A stretch of DNA of 64,000 nucleotides, from contig CAYGSG010000002.1 in assembly GCA_964352615.1 (NCBI GenBank), positions 66,026-130,025 on the forward strand. Direction: 5' to 3'. Source of the DNA: OFTM382 sp964352615. Its GTDB lineage: Bacteria > Planctomycetota > Phycisphaerae > Phycisphaerales > UBA1924. Shown here one piece after another: positions 7,779 through 18,100 of this stretch. The first letter of the stretch is position 1; every line of letters starts with the position of its first letter. The notes under the pieces are model-generated. The model searched no databases. It was not told the DNA's origin and worked only from the letters and a program-made list of their open reading frames with translations. Made by a program: the position numbers and the translations under genes.

Positions 7779-8803
7779 GCTCCCCCGGCGTACCCCCGCG
7801 GGTGCCTTTGGTACCACGCCCAGGCACTGGCGACGATCTGGTCGACGTCCGTGATTGAAGCGGACCACCCGAGTTCATCACGGATGCGAGCGGGGTTGGC
7901 GAAGAGCTGCGCGGGGTCGCCATCGCGCCGCTGTCCCTCAAGCACTTTGAGCTTCTGCCCAGTGACGCGCTGCACGCTGTCGATGATCTGCCGCACGCTG
8001 AGCCCCTCGCCTGTGCCGAGGTTGTACTTGCGCCGGTCGCCCGGCACAAGGCAGCGCATCACCTTGACGTGCGCATCAACAAGGTCTTCAACATGGATGT
8101 AGTCGCGGACGCAGGTGCCGTCAGGCGTGGCGTAGTCCGTGCCGAAAATCGTCACATGCTCGCGCTGGCCAAGACAACACTGGAGCACGACGGGGATCAG
8201 GTGCGTCTCGGGGTCGTGGTCCTCACCGAGAACGCCTTCGGCATCGGCACCCGCAACGTTAAAGTAACGAAGAGCCGCGAATGAGAACGGCTTGCCTGCG
8301 CGCTGGGCGGCCGTGGTCACGTCATCAAGCAGGTGCTCGACATGCAGCTTGCTCACGCCGTAAGGGTTGATGGGCTTCTGTGGCTCATTCTCAGAAATCG
8401 GTACGACCCTCGGCTCGCCGTAGGTCGCGCACGTGGAACTGAAGACAAACCGTTGCACGTCTGCTTCGAGGCAGGCATCGACCAGTTCGACGACCTCGGA
8501 CATGTTGTTGCGGTGGTACAGCACCGGCTCATCGACCGATTCGCCCACGAGTGCGAACGCGGCGAAGTGCATGACTGAATCAACCCCGTGGTTGCGGAGC
8601 GTGGCCAGCACCGCGTCGCGGTTGCCGACATCGCCCCGTACAAAGTGGCAGCGGTCGGGTGCGATGGCGATGAGTCGATCGATGGCGGCCTGATGCCCTC
8701 GAGAAAGGTTGTCGACCACGACCACGTCTTGGCCGTCGGCGAGCAGCCGCTTGACCGCATGCGACCCGATGTATCCTGCTCCGCCCGTGACCATGACCGC
8801 CAT
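7775..8803 (-). CDS. galE: UDP-glucose 4-epimerase
   Basis: 342 residues, the usual length of GalE. The Rossmann motif MVTGGAGYIGSHAVKRLL is at the N-terminus, DNLSRGH follows beta-2, SSTCATYGEP gives the catalytic Ser/Thr, and YGVSK the catalytic Tyr-x3-Lys. The substrate-side motif YFNVAGA is present. It interconverts UDP-glucose and UDP-galactose in the cytoplasm for exopolysaccharide or lipopolysaccharide precursors. It is the first gene of a four-gene minus-strand unit. The divergent DUF368 gene begins 168 nt away, so the interval holds promoters for both. Confidence 0.93.
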   Translation of the reverse strand: MAVMVTGGAGYIGSHAVKRLLADGQDVVVVDNLSRGHQAAIDRLIAIAPDRCHFVRGDVGNRDAVLATLRNHGVDSVMHFAAFALVGESVDEPVLYHRNNMSEVVELVDACLEADVQRFVFSSTCATYGEPRVVPISENEPQKPINPYGVSKLHVEHLLDDVTTAAQRAGKPFSFAALRYFNVAGADAEGVLGEDHDPETHLIPVVLQCCLGQREHVTIFGTDYATPDGTCVRDYIHVEDLVDAHVKVMRCLVPGDRRKYNLGTGEGLSVRQIIDSVQRVTGQKLKVLEGQRRDGDPAQLFANPARIRDELGWSASITDVDQIVASAWAWYQRHPRGYAGGA

Positions 8804-8970
8804 GCGTTCTTCCCTTCCGCGATGCGCCGGATGATTCCGACCCGCGAGCCATCATACCCGCTCGCCGTCCTCCGATGGCCGTGTGCCACCCGCCTGAGCC
8901 AGCCCCCGCCGCTACCATCGGCCCACGTTTCCCAGACAGCGCTCTGCCATGACAATTCCTTGACGATGCC

Positions 8971-10008
8971 ATGACGACCCAACCACCGACGCCACCCACC
9001 GATGCTGAGCCCCGCACGGGCCGAGTGCCGATCGTTCGCGCGTTCCTCGGCGGCGCGCTCATGGGTCTCGCCAATCTTGTACCAGGAGTCAGCGGCGGGA
9101 CCATGCTCGTGGCAGCGGGCATCTACGACCGGTTCATCCAAGCGATCGCATCGGTCACCCGGCTGCGTTTCGCGGGCGGTGCTCTGCTGCTGCTCAGTGT
9201 CGTGGTGCTCGGAGCGGGGCTGGCCATCGGCGGCGGGGCCAAAGGGGTGTCGCTCGCGCTCGCCGAGGCACGCTGGCAGACGTACTGCGTGTTCATCGGG
9301 CTGACGCTCGGCGGTGTGCCCGCGATGGTCACGTTCTGCAAGCCTTTCTGCAAGGGCACCTGGATCGGAGTCGCGGTCGGCGCCGCGGTTATGGCGTCGC
9401 TGGTTGTCGTCCAGAGCCAGACGCCGGCCGGAGCCACAGCGGGCGGTTCCAATGCTGTAATGCTCGCGGTCGGTGGCGCCGCAGGCGCGGGCGCGATGAT
9501 CCTGCCGGGAGTCTCAGGCGCTTACCTGCTGCTGCTCCTGGGCCAGTACCGCATCATCGTTGATTCGATCCGCGCGGCGGTCTCCGCTTCCACTTCTGGA
9601 GATATTGCAGGTGCCGCAGCGCAGCTGCATGTGCTCGTCCCCGTGGGTATCGGCGTGCTCATCGGGATCGTTGGGATCTCGAACCTGCTTCGAATGGCGC
9701 TTCGGCGCGCGCGCAATCTCACTTTGGGAATTCTGCTCGGGTTACTCCTGGCAGCGCCCGCAGGCCTCTGGCCCTACAAGGCCGCGCAGCCGCCATCGGT
9801 GGGCGATGTGTTCAAGGGTGCATCGGTCACCGCGCAGACCCTCGCCGAGGTGCAAGACCCGTCGAATGCGAAAGACTGGCCCGAACAGTTCTTCAGACCG
9901 ACACCGGCTCAGGTGGGTCTGAGTGTGTTGTTCATCGCCGTTGGGGCTGGTGTCACGCTCGGCGTATCGGTCATGGGAACCCGGCTGGAAACTCGCAAAG
10001 CAAACTAA
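8971..10008 (+). CDS. DUF368 membrane protein (PopT-type polyprenyl-phosphate transporter family)
   Basis: A 345-residue polytopic membrane protein with about eight to nine hydrophobic segments. Two inverted-repeat-like motifs mark the family: GLANLVPGVSGGTMLVAAGIYDRFI near residue 30 and GAGAMILPGVSGAYLLLLLGQY near residue 175, both with the PGVSG core. DUF368 proteins have been linked to undecaprenyl-phosphate recycling across the cytoplasmic membrane. The TAA overlaps the stop of the convergent lgt gene. Assignment to the family is firm; the transported lipid is inferred. Confidence 0.88.
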   Translation: MTTQPPTPPTDAEPRTGRVPIVRAFLGGALMGLANLVPGVSGGTMLVAAGIYDRFIQAIASVTRLRFAGGALLLLSVVVLGAGLAIGGGAKGVSLALAEARWQTYCVFIGLTLGGVPAMVTFCKPFCKGTWIGVAVGAAVMASLVVVQSQTPAGATAGGSNAVMLAVGGAAGAGAMILPGVSGAYLLLLLGQYRIIVDSIRAAVSASTSGDIAGAAAQLHVLVPVGIGVLIGIVGISNLLRMALRRARNLTLGILLGLLLAAPAGLWPYKAAQPPSVGDVFKGASVTAQTLAEVQDPSNAKDWPEQFFRPTPAQVGLSVLFIAVGAGVTLGVSVMGTRLETRKAN

Positions 10009-11114
10009 GCCTTCCGCAACCAGCCGAGCAATCGCTCTTGGCTTCGCAGTGGTCCCCGAGTCACCGCCCACAAGAGCGCGAGCCCGGCCGCCACCATGAG
10101 CACGCTGAGCCATTGCCCGCGACTGAGGCCCACGATGGTCGCTTGTGCGAGGTGGCTGTCGGGCAGCCGAACGAGTTCGGTAAGCACCCGCCCCACGCCG
10201 TAAACAATGAGAAACCACGCCCCCACCACTCCCGGCACACGCGGCTTGCGCGCGATCCACCAAACGACCAGCCCCGTGAGCACGCCCTCGGCGAGCGCTT
10301 GGTAGAGCTGCGTTGGATGGCGAGCATTGAGCAGCCTCGCGAGGTCTTGTGCCGCCGAGGCACTGCCATCGCGCGTTGCCTCTGCGAGCGCTGCCAAGTG
10401 CCCGATCGCAGCGTTCACGAACGGCTCTTCGTCGCCGAGCACTGGGGCAACCGGCACACCCGCGCTCTCCGCGATGAGCGAACGCTGGGCCTCGGATAGT
10501 TGCTCCCACCGCTCGGGCGCTTCCTGCCAATACCGAACGGACCACCACGGAGCGGGCTCGCCCGGCCCGGCGACGATCTTGCCCAGCAGTTCGCCGTTGA
10601 TGAAGTTGGCAAGCCTGCCCATCGCCAGGCCCGGAGTCCCGATCAGCGCAATGAGGTCGATCACATGCAAGAACGGGCACGCGCCTTTAACCCTTTGTTC
10701 TGGATCTTGATCCGCGTCGGTCTTCCAGCCCTTGCGGATGCGCATCGCAGCGACGCACACGCCGATGATTCCCCCGTGGCTGGCCATGCCGCCCTTATGC
10801 AGCGCGAGCAAGTCCCAGAACGGGAAGTCACCGGTAAACCCGATGAACAAACTCGGCTTATAGAAAAGGGCATAGCCAACGCGCCCACCGATCAGCACGC
10901 CGCCAACGAGCCAGACGATCACGTCGAGCGAGCGGTCGCGCGGGATCGGGGTCGCTCGCCTGCCCGCGAGCAGCCAGAGCAGGTACCACCCGACCATAAA
11001 CCCGAGCACGTACGACAAGCCGTACCACCGGATTTTGATCGGCCCGATGGATACCAGCACCGAATCCAGTGTGTGCAGCCATGCATCGGCAAGCGTGAGC
11101 ACGTCGGGGGTCAC
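10005..11114 (-). CDS. lgt: Prolipoprotein diacylglyceryl transferase, long form
   Basis: 369 residues against about 260-290 in well-known Lgt. Family motifs are in order: IRWYGLSYVLGFMVGW near the N-terminus, GGRVGYALFY, HGGIIGV, MGRLANFINGELLGK (signature with the essential Arg/Asn), then RHPTQLYQALAEG. Between the last two lies an insertion of roughly 65 residues (WEQLSEAQRSLIAESAG... to LARLLNA). It transfers diacylglycerol from phosphatidylglycerol to lipobox Cys, and at least one lipobox protein is encoded here (30661). The GTG start overlaps the TGA of tatD (GTGA), so the two are probably coupled. Confidence 0.92.
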   Translation of the reverse strand: MTPDVLTLADAWLHTLDSVLVSIGPIKIRWYGLSYVLGFMVGWYLLWLLAGRRATPIPRDRSLDVIVWLVGGVLIGGRVGYALFYKPSLFIGFTGDFPFWDLLALHKGGMASHGGIIGVCVAAMRIRKGWKTDADQDPEQRVKGACPFLHVIDLIALIGTPGLAMGRLANFINGELLGKIVAGPGEPAPWWSVRYWQEAPERWEQLSEAQRSLIAESAGVPVAPVLGDEEPFVNAAIGHLAALAEATRDGSASAAQDLARLLNARHPTQLYQALAEGVLTGLVVWWIARKPRVPGVVGAWFLIVYGVGRVLTELVRLPDSHLAQATIVGLSRGQWLSVLMVAAGLALLWAVTRGPLRSQERLLGWLRKA

Positions 11115-11929
11115 GCGCTGGCTCCGCGCCCTGCGGGCCTGAGTGACCGTGCATCGATGCCGAAGAACCGGTGTGTGTTCTCGTCGATCAGGTCTTCGAG
11201 GGCTGCGTAGCTCATGCCTCTCACCTCAGCGAGCCGCTCTGCGGTGAGCCTCGCAAAGCCGGGCATGCAGGGGCGCGCGCCACGCTTGGGCTCGGGCGAC
11301 AGGAACGGCGCATCGGTCTCGACCATGATGCGGTCCGCAGGCGCGATACGGGCGGCTTCTCGCACATCGGGCGCGTTGCGGTACGTCAGCACCCCCGTGA
11401 ACGAGAGCATCGCTCCGAAATCAAGCACCGCCTTGGCATCTTCCACCGAACCCGTAAAGCAATGGAACACAAACCGCGATGGGTCAAGCGAGCTTGCCTT
11501 AAGCACGGGTAGCAGATCGTCGAACGCCTGTCGGCAGTGGATCACGATCGGCTTCACAAGCCCGCCCGAGTGGCACGCCTCGATCGCAGCAAGCTGTTCA
11601 TCGAGCACCTCCCGCTGCGTGTGCCGTTCGGGCCTGTCGTAGTGGTTATCCAGCCCGAGTTCGCCCCATGCCACGCACTTGGGGTCCTGGCCGACGTGCC
11701 CAAGCAGCCGCCAGTCATGCGGGCCTTTGTCGCTATAAAGAGGATGCACGCCGACGGTGAACCACACACGATCGTGCGCACGCGCTATCTGCTGGCCTTG
11801 CTGGGCATCGTGCAGCGTGGTCGCGATGGTGATGACACCGTAAACACCCGATCGCTCGGCATCCGCCAGCACCGCCGGGACGCGGTCGCGGAAGTCGGGA
11901 AAGCCGAGGTGGCAGTGGGTGTCGATCAC
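11111..11929 (-). CDS. TatD-family metal-dependent hydrolase/DNase
   Basis: 272 residues from the GTG start that reads as MIDTHCHLGFP, which is how TatD proteins begin. In-frame codons further upstream run into the divergent transglutaminase gene and lack family similarity. Metal ligands are seen in order: HxH in THCHL, Glu in AWGELGLDNHY, His in VIHCRQAF, His in FHCFTGS, and Asp in VETDAPFLSPEPKRG. TatD enzymes are magnesium-dependent 3'-5' exonucleases or deacylases acting in DNA repair or D-amino-acid tRNA editing. It is coupled to lgt downstream. Confidence 0.9.
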   Translation of the reverse strand: MIDTHCHLGFPDFRDRVPAVLADAERSGVYGVITIATTLHDAQQGQQIARAHDRVWFTVGVHPLYSDKGPHDWRLLGHVGQDPKCVAWGELGLDNHYDRPERHTQREVLDEQLAAIEACHSGGLVKPIVIHCRQAFDDLLPVLKASSLDPSRFVFHCFTGSVEDAKAVLDFGAMLSFTGVLTYRNAPDVREAARIAPADRIMVETDAPFLSPEPKRGARPCMPGFARLTAERLAEVRGMSYAALEDLIDENTHRFFGIDARSLRPAGRGASA

Positions 11930-12015
11930 AGCTTCACGATAGCAGCCGGGTCGGCTGTTCGGGAGGGCATGGGATGTGGCTGGCTGCCTTGGCAGGTTAC
12001 ACTGCGGGCGTGCCC

Positions 12016-13521
12016 ATGAGTGCCTCATCAAGCCGAGCCAACCTCTGCCGACTCGTGATGTGCCTGCTGCTCTGCCTGCAGGCAGGAGCGAGTAGCGGGC
12101 AGGCTGTCTACGACCGGTGGTACGTGATCGAGGTGGACGACCAGCCGTCGGGCCGCATGCACGAGACCCGGGCGATGCAAGGCGAGCAGATTGTCACGCG
12201 GTCGAACCTGTCGATGAGCATCCGCCGGGGCCACGAGACGATCGAGATCAGCCTCGATACCGAGTTCATCGAAACGCTCTCGGGCGAGCCCGTGCGCATG
12301 CGGCTGGTCCAAAGCCTGAGCGCCGAGCCGACGACCATCACACACGACTTTCGTGTCAGCACGGTGCTGGAAACCATCGAGGGACCGGCGGGCAAGAGCC
12401 AGAGGATCGTCTCCAGACCAACAGGCGATGCGCTCACTCCCGCGACCGCCGATGCGGCGCGGCTCAAGGCGTTGCAGCAGGGCCAAACATCCATCGCTCA
12501 CCCGGTGTTTGACCCTCTCAGCGGGCTTACTCCTGTGCTGGTAATCATCGATGGAGTCGAGCCCGCGAGCGTGGACATGCTGGGCAAAGTCGGCCCCGGG
12601 TGGAGCTTTCGTGCAAACTCGTCGGAGACGGCCGGGGCTGCACCGTCGATCGAAACGCTCTGGACCGATGGCACGCCGGTGCTGATCGAGCAGCCGCTGG
12701 GCGAAGTGCGCGTTGTGTTGAGGCTCGTAGAACCCGAAGAGGCCACCCGCACCGAGACCCAGCCCGCGGAACTGCTCGTGCGCACGTTTGTCACGCCGAG
12801 CCGTCCGATTTTGCGGGCTCGATCCACGACGCTGGGCGTGTACCTGTTGCGAACGACCGGTGCGGATATGCCTGATCTGCCCGAGGTGGGGCACCAATCG
12901 TTCGAGCGGATCGATCCGCAGACCGCCCGTGTCCGCGTGGACCTGACTGAGCCTCCCGCTGCGGCTGAGGAGCCGATCGACCTCGCTGTGTACATCGGCG
13001 CTTCAGCGATGGCGGACAGCAACGATGAGCAGATACGAGCGTTCGTTGGTCGAGTGCTTCGCACATCGGACGGCGCGAGCGAGGCGCTCAAAGCCGAGCG
13101 GCTCCGCCGAGCGGTGCACCGGCTGATGACGGTCAAGGACCTGTCGGCAGGATTCGGTAGCGCCAGTGAAGTCATCCGGACGCGAACGGGCGACTGCACG
13201 GAGCACGCGGTGCTCTTGGCTGCATGCCTGCGGGTCGCAGACATTCCCAGCCGCGTCGCGTCAGGGCTGATCTACGCCGACCGTTTCGCGGGGCAGCGCG
13301 ATGTGTTCGCGTTCCACATGTGGACGCAGGCGTTGGTTGCGTCTGATGATGGCCGTTTCTGGATGGACCTCGACGCCACGCTCCCTACGACCAGGGCGTT
13401 CGACGCGACGCACATCACGCTCGGCACGGACCCGCTGACAGGGACGCTGGGCGTTGGCGCGTTCGGCGCCGCAAGCAACCTGCTCGGTCTTCTCGATATC
13501 GAAGTGGAGACGGCAGAGTGA
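12016..13521 (+). CDS. Exported transglutaminase-like cysteine protease-fold protein
   Basis: 501 residues. From ATG 12016 the protein has a signal peptide (LCRLVMCLLLCLQAGASS), then a beta-rich region of ~330 residues. The transglutaminase core is GDCTEHAVLLAACLRVADIPSRV (Cys near 394), FHMWTQA (His) and FWMDLDATLP (Asp). This is the Cys-His-Asp triad of the TGase-like superfamily, which includes peptidases and amidases of the envelope. An upstream ATG at 11974 would put 14 residues before the signal and is less likely. The gene end overlaps the GTG of nnrD (GTGA). Confidence 0.82.
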   Translation: MSASSSRANLCRLVMCLLLCLQAGASSGQAVYDRWYVIEVDDQPSGRMHETRAMQGEQIVTRSNLSMSIRRGHETIEISLDTEFIETLSGEPVRMRLVQSLSAEPTTITHDFRVSTVLETIEGPAGKSQRIVSRPTGDALTPATADAARLKALQQGQTSIAHPVFDPLSGLTPVLVIIDGVEPASVDMLGKVGPGWSFRANSSETAGAAPSIETLWTDGTPVLIEQPLGEVRVVLRLVEPEEATRTETQPAELLVRTFVTPSRPILRARSTTLGVYLLRTTGADMPDLPEVGHQSFERIDPQTARVRVDLTEPPAAAEEPIDLAVYIGASAMADSNDEQIRAFVGRVLRTSDGASEALKAERLRRAVHRLMTVKDLSAGFGSASEVIRTRTGDCTEHAVLLAACLRVADIPSRVASGLIYADRFAGQRDVFAFHMWTQALVASDDGRFWMDLDATLPTTRAFDATHITLGTDPLTGTLGVGAFGAASNLLGLLDIEVETAE

Positions 13522-14507
13522 GTGATACAAGCGAAACGAACAACCCGGCCTTGCCCCAGTTGCCGGCACGCTCGGCTGCTGGCCACAAGGGTGACTTTGG
13601 CACGGTGCTCGTAGTCGGTGGGTGCGCGACCTCCGGCGCGCGCATGATCGGTGCCCCGGCGCTGGCGGCGACGGCGGCCTTGCGATCGGGTGCAGGGCTC
13701 GTCAAGCTCGCGTGCCCCGAGCCAATCTTGGATGAGGCCATCTCGCTATGCCCCTCGGCGACGGGTGTCCCATTGGCCATGGTCGGTGACCGATTCGTGC
13801 TGCACCAAGCAGCCGAAGTGCTCGACGCAGCTCTTGAAGGCGCTGGCGCGATCGTGCTCGGCCCCGGGCTTGGGGATGAGGAAAGCGTCGAGGATCTGGT
13901 GCTCCGACTGCTCTCGCAGGACCGCGCGGCGGTAGTGGTCGATGCCGATGCGCTCAACGCGCTGTCGCGCATTCCCGCTGCATGGGAATCGGTGCGCGCG
14001 CCGTGCGTCCTTACACCCCACCCCGGCGAATGGCACCGGCTGGCCTCGGCTCTGTCGATCTCGGGCGACCCGACCGACGCGGGCGATCGGCGGGCTGCGT
14101 GCGAGGCGCTCGCCCAGCGAACGGGGACCGTCGTCGTGCTCAAGGGCGCGGGCACGGTGGTCTCGGATGGTCATCGAAGCTGGGTGTGCGAACGGTCGTG
14201 CGCCGCACTCGCGACCGCGGGCACGGGCGATGTACTCGCGGGCTTGATCGGCGGGCTGGTTGCACGATGCGTACCCAAGCCCCGCCCCGAACTCGCGATG
14301 CTGCCCGAAGCTGCACGGGCACGCGTGCCGGTCGATCCGAATCGACCGCTGGACTTGTTCGATGCGGCCAGAGTCGCGGTCGATGCGCACGCGGCCTGCG
14401 GGCAGGCCTGGTCCGAGTCTCGCAGTGCGCAGGGCGGCCTGCTCGCGATGGAGCTAACGGACTTGCTGCCAACGGAATTGGCGTCGCGCGAGAAGCCCGC
14501 CCGTTAG
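13518..14507 (+). CDS. nnrD: ADP/ATP-dependent NAD(P)H-hydrate dehydratase (YjeF C-terminal domain type)
   Basis: 329 residues of the ribokinase-like YjeF C-terminal family. Motifs are HKGDFGTVLVVGGCATSGARM at the start, ALRSGAGLVKLACP, VVDADALNALS, the LTPHPGEWHRL nucleotide motif, VVLKGAGTVVSDG, and ATAGTGDVLAGLIGGLVA with the catalytic Asp. It dehydrates damaged NAD(P)HX. The N-terminal epimerase domain (NnrE) is absent and must be encoded elsewhere. It starts at GTG 13518 inside the transglutaminase stop. Its own TAG overlaps the stop of the convergent prepilin gene. Confidence 0.9.
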   Translation: MSDTSETNNPALPQLPARSAAGHKGDFGTVLVVGGCATSGARMIGAPALAATAALRSGAGLVKLACPEPILDEAISLCPSATGVPLAMVGDRFVLHQAAEVLDAALEGAGAIVLGPGLGDEESVEDLVLRLLSQDRAAVVVDADALNALSRIPAAWESVRAPCVLTPHPGEWHRLASALSISGDPTDAGDRRAACEALAQRTGTVVVLKGAGTVVSDGHRSWVCERSCAALATAGTGDVLAGLIGGLVARCVPKPRPELAMLPEAARARVPVDPNRPLDLFDAARVAVDAHAACGQAWSESRSAQGGLLAMELTDLLPTELASREKPAR

Positions 14508-15139
14508 TCGGCGAGGCGCTGGGGCACCACGGTCGTCACGAACCTAAAGCTGGGCGTATCGACACCCGCAGCGATGGCCACGTCTTCGAGCGTCTGCGGC
14601 CTGACCGTGAGGTCCACCGTGAGGCGTTCAAGCCGAGGCCCGACATCGTACTGGAGCGTGAATCGGATGTTCTGGACATCCGTCAGCAGCGGGAACTGCT
14701 GCTGCTGACCGACCTGATCGCCCGCCGTGTTGATGATCGTGCGCACAAACCAGAGCTCGAAGGGGGCTCCGCCAGCAACGACGAACTGGGTAGGCGCATC
14801 GCGGCGCTCAAGACGTGTGATCTCTTTATTGCCGGTGGCAGCATCGACCGAGCTGGTGAACTCGATGAACGCGGGATCGGGGATCAACTCAGGATTCCTG
14901 ATCGGGTTGATCGGGAACGGCGCGAACTCGGTGCCCGTGCGGACCATCGCGGTGACGCGGTGCATGACCATGCGTGCCACCACGTGGCTCGACGCGGACT
15001 CGGTCGTGACCTTGTAGCTGTTGAAGCTGGTCTGGAGTGCTTGGAGCGTGCCGGCCAGGAGCATGGATGTGATGGAGAGAGCGACGAGCAACTCGACCAT
15101 GCTGAAACCACGGCGGCTCTGCGAAGGAACTTGTTTCAA
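14504..15139 (-). CDS. Type IV prepilin-like protein (PulG/GspJ-like minor pilin)
   Basis: 211 residues. The prepilin peptidase site is RRGFSMVELLVALSITSML: cleavage after Gly, Phe+1, Glu+5, then a hydrophobic helix. The globular part is about 170 residues with a strand-rich C-terminus and one low-complexity turn (GDQVGQQQQFPLL). It is the last gene of the minus-strand pilus operon and overlaps the end of the giant PilX-like gene (ATGA at 15136-15139). The +5 Glu indicates it is a true pseudopilin or minor pilin that can join a pilus. Confidence 0.85.
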   Translation of the reverse strand: MKQVPSQSRRGFSMVELLVALSITSMLLAGTLQALQTSFNSYKVTTESASSHVVARMVMHRVTAMVRTGTEFAPFPINPIRNPELIPDPAFIEFTSSVDAATGNKEITRLERRDAPTQFVVAGGAPFELWFVRTIINTAGDQVGQQQQFPLLTDVQNIRFTLQYDVGPRLERLTVDLTVRPQTLEDVAIAAGVDTPSFRFVTTVVPQRLAD

Positions 15140-18100
15140 AGCTTGCCCTCCCGATAGGAGTTAGCGACACCGCGAATCTTCATGGGGAGCATGATGCCGT
15201 CGGGCAGTTGCATGTCGGGGTTGAACTGGATTCGGACCTTGCCGTACCCGTTGAACGGGATGGCGACCGCACCGGCTGCAAGTTGGGCCGGGGTTGGGCT
15301 CTCGCCGGGCCCGAGGTCTGCGAAGCCGTCCCCGTTCAGATCCCAGCCGACGATCTTTTGGCCGTTGACGACCGCGAGGTCGTTGGGGTTGAGCGATTCA
15401 TAGTCGCCGTCTTCTGGGCCGAAGTAGCCGATCGAGGCGTTGAAGCCGGCGGGATTGCCGATGGGTGCGCCGTAGAGATCGACGAGCGGGCCCTCGCCGT
15501 GCGTCGGCTTGTAGGTGAGAATGAGCGAGCCATCGACTTCGGTGTTGCCGCGAATGTCCAGAACGCCTGCGATGATCGCGCCCTTGAGCTCGACATCCTG
15601 GTCGGCGGGGCTGTTGAACGTGCCGACATCCACCGAAAAGTTCGGCAGCATCATGGAGCTGCGAACGATCTGATCGATGTCACCCGGCTCCGGGTTCCAA
15701 TCCTGCTCGGTCGGGTGCTCGGTCATGAAACGGGTCGAACCCGTGAACTGCACCTTGTTGCGGATGTGGGTGAACTCGCGCGGCGTGTCGCTCACGACCG
15801 AGCCGACAACCAGGCAGTTGTGCATGCGGATGTTGTTTGAGTAGTCCTTGGAATCCGTGACCCGGCGCACCACCGTCTGGTAGCTGCCGCCCACCAGTTC
15901 AGTGACGCTCACCAGCAGCGGCTCGGGCAGGCTTGCGTACTCGGCCGGTGCGTAGGAACCGACCTGGTTGGCTGGCACGTCGGCCTTATCGAGCGGCTGA
16001 GGTGCCATGAGCAGCATGGCCTGCGGCGGGATCGCGGACTCGGGCAAGACCGAGGTATCGAGCGGCGGGCAGTTAGGGCAGCCATCGGTCTCGTTGTACT
16101 CGTCGGGGTCATCGCCGAACATGTAGCGGTCGCGTTTGGGAACAGGCCGACCGATCGCTGGATCGAACTCGAGCTGCCCATAGATGGACCAAGCCGCGTA
16201 CGTGGTTCCAACTGTGCCGGCATACTTTCCGTGGTTGTCGGGATGGGTTTCGACACGGGTGACGCCAGCAAACACGCAGTCTTTGAACAGCGCGTTGAGC
16301 CCCATCGGGAGCACCACATCTTTGAAGACCATGCCCTCGAACACCGGTCGGTAGTACCAGTCGGCGACATTGGGCGAATCCATGGGCATGGGCTCGAAGT
16401 AGGCGGTCTCCCAGTTGTCGGGGCGTGCATCGCCATCGCGGTCAATATCAAGCCGCATGTAGCGCGGCATCGGCCGTTCGATGCCGTTGCTGTCGGTGTA
16501 CGTAGTACCTTCTGAGGAGACCTCGATGTAGTTCATGCTCGGGCCGAAGAGGCTTGCGAGCGTGGCTGACTTTCCGGCGGCCGCAAGGTTGGCCTGTACC
16601 TGAACCCAGAAACTATCGCCGTCGGCCGCATCAAGCAATGCTGAGTTCGCGGTGCTAAAGCTTGAGGCATCGACGAGCGGGAGCTTGTTGTCGGCCGCGT
16701 TGTAGCTCTGGGCCGAGTCCGCGCCCTTGGGCCTGATGGCTCCCTGAATCTTCTCGTCGGGGTTGCCCTGCTCGTCGTACCAGTCCTGCTTGTCCACGCG
16801 GAACGTGAGGGCGCCGTCGAGCTTCACATAGCGGTCCATGTCGTCGAGGTAGCCGTCGCGGTACCCGAGTTCACCATCGAGGTATACCTTCGTCAGCACT
16901 CCCGTTGAGATATTGACCCACGTCCAGTCGGTAAGCGACTCCGGCGGCGTGCCGTTGGGTTCGTACTTGCCGTTGTGGTTTGTATCGACGTAGCCCCATA
17001 TGCCGTTCCGGTTGCGGTCGGGCGTCGCGCCATCGATCAGATCGGCGAGATCGGGGTCGATCACGTCGCCATCGTCGTTGATAAATTCGGTCGCAATCTC
17101 GACACGGTTGTCTCGCGGCGAACGGTCGAAGTAGTTGATGAACACATCAAACTCGTCAACGTAGCCGTCGCCGGTGGCGTCCGCGAAGGCGACGGGGTTG
17201 AGTTCGTCATCGGGTATCGCCGGCCCCTCGACGGGATGGCCTACGCGCAGGCGGTTGTCACCATCGACATCGAGAGCCGGGTCAGAGAGCACCGCAAACA
17301 GCTGATCGAGCCGGGCATCAAAGCCCGCGTCAAGGCCACGGAAGTCGGATCGGCTAATGAGCGGGTCGCCGTTGGAGAACGTGATGTCGTCGTAGCGAAT
17401 GCCGAGGTCGCCGACGATCTGTACGTTTTTGCCGACCATGATTCGGCTGGGGCTGATGATGGCGTGGTCGATCGCCTTGGTCAGGCGGAAGTCGCGTGTA
17501 ATGGTTCGAGTCATCGGCGGCCGACCGTGCACAAAGTCGTACCCGATGGCGATGATGCGGATGGTCTGCCCATCGGTAAGCGGTGCATAGACGATCTGAT
17601 ACGCGGGCGGTGGTGGCGCGCCGTCGGGCACGGTTTGCAACGCGGTGATGGGCGTGATGACCCACCAATCGGCCTGGTAGATCGTAAGGTCGGCGTCGGG
17701 CCACGCGGCAAGAATTCCGGGCGCGCTCAGGTCGAGTTCATCGCGGATAACCAGGTTGGCATCCTGCGCGTGAAAGTTGACCAGCGCCGCTGCCAGGCCC
17801 GCGGGGTCGTCGCCCACGCCGCTGGACGAAGCCTTTGTAGTAAACTCGCCGAAGTCCGCGAGGTTGCCCTGCCAGAGGGCCTCGACAAAGTCCGGGGTAA
17901 TCGTGCTGTTGGAGACCACGAACCGCTCAGCGGATTCGGTGAGACGCCGCTCGGCGATCTGCATCCCGGTTTCGGCGGCGCTCATCGCCTGCATCACATC
18001 GAGATGCGTGCTGGCCGTGCGGATGTTGCTCCGGCTGGTAATCGCCATCGCAGCGACCAGCGAACCAAAGAGCACAAGGAACATCATCGCGAGCACGGAT

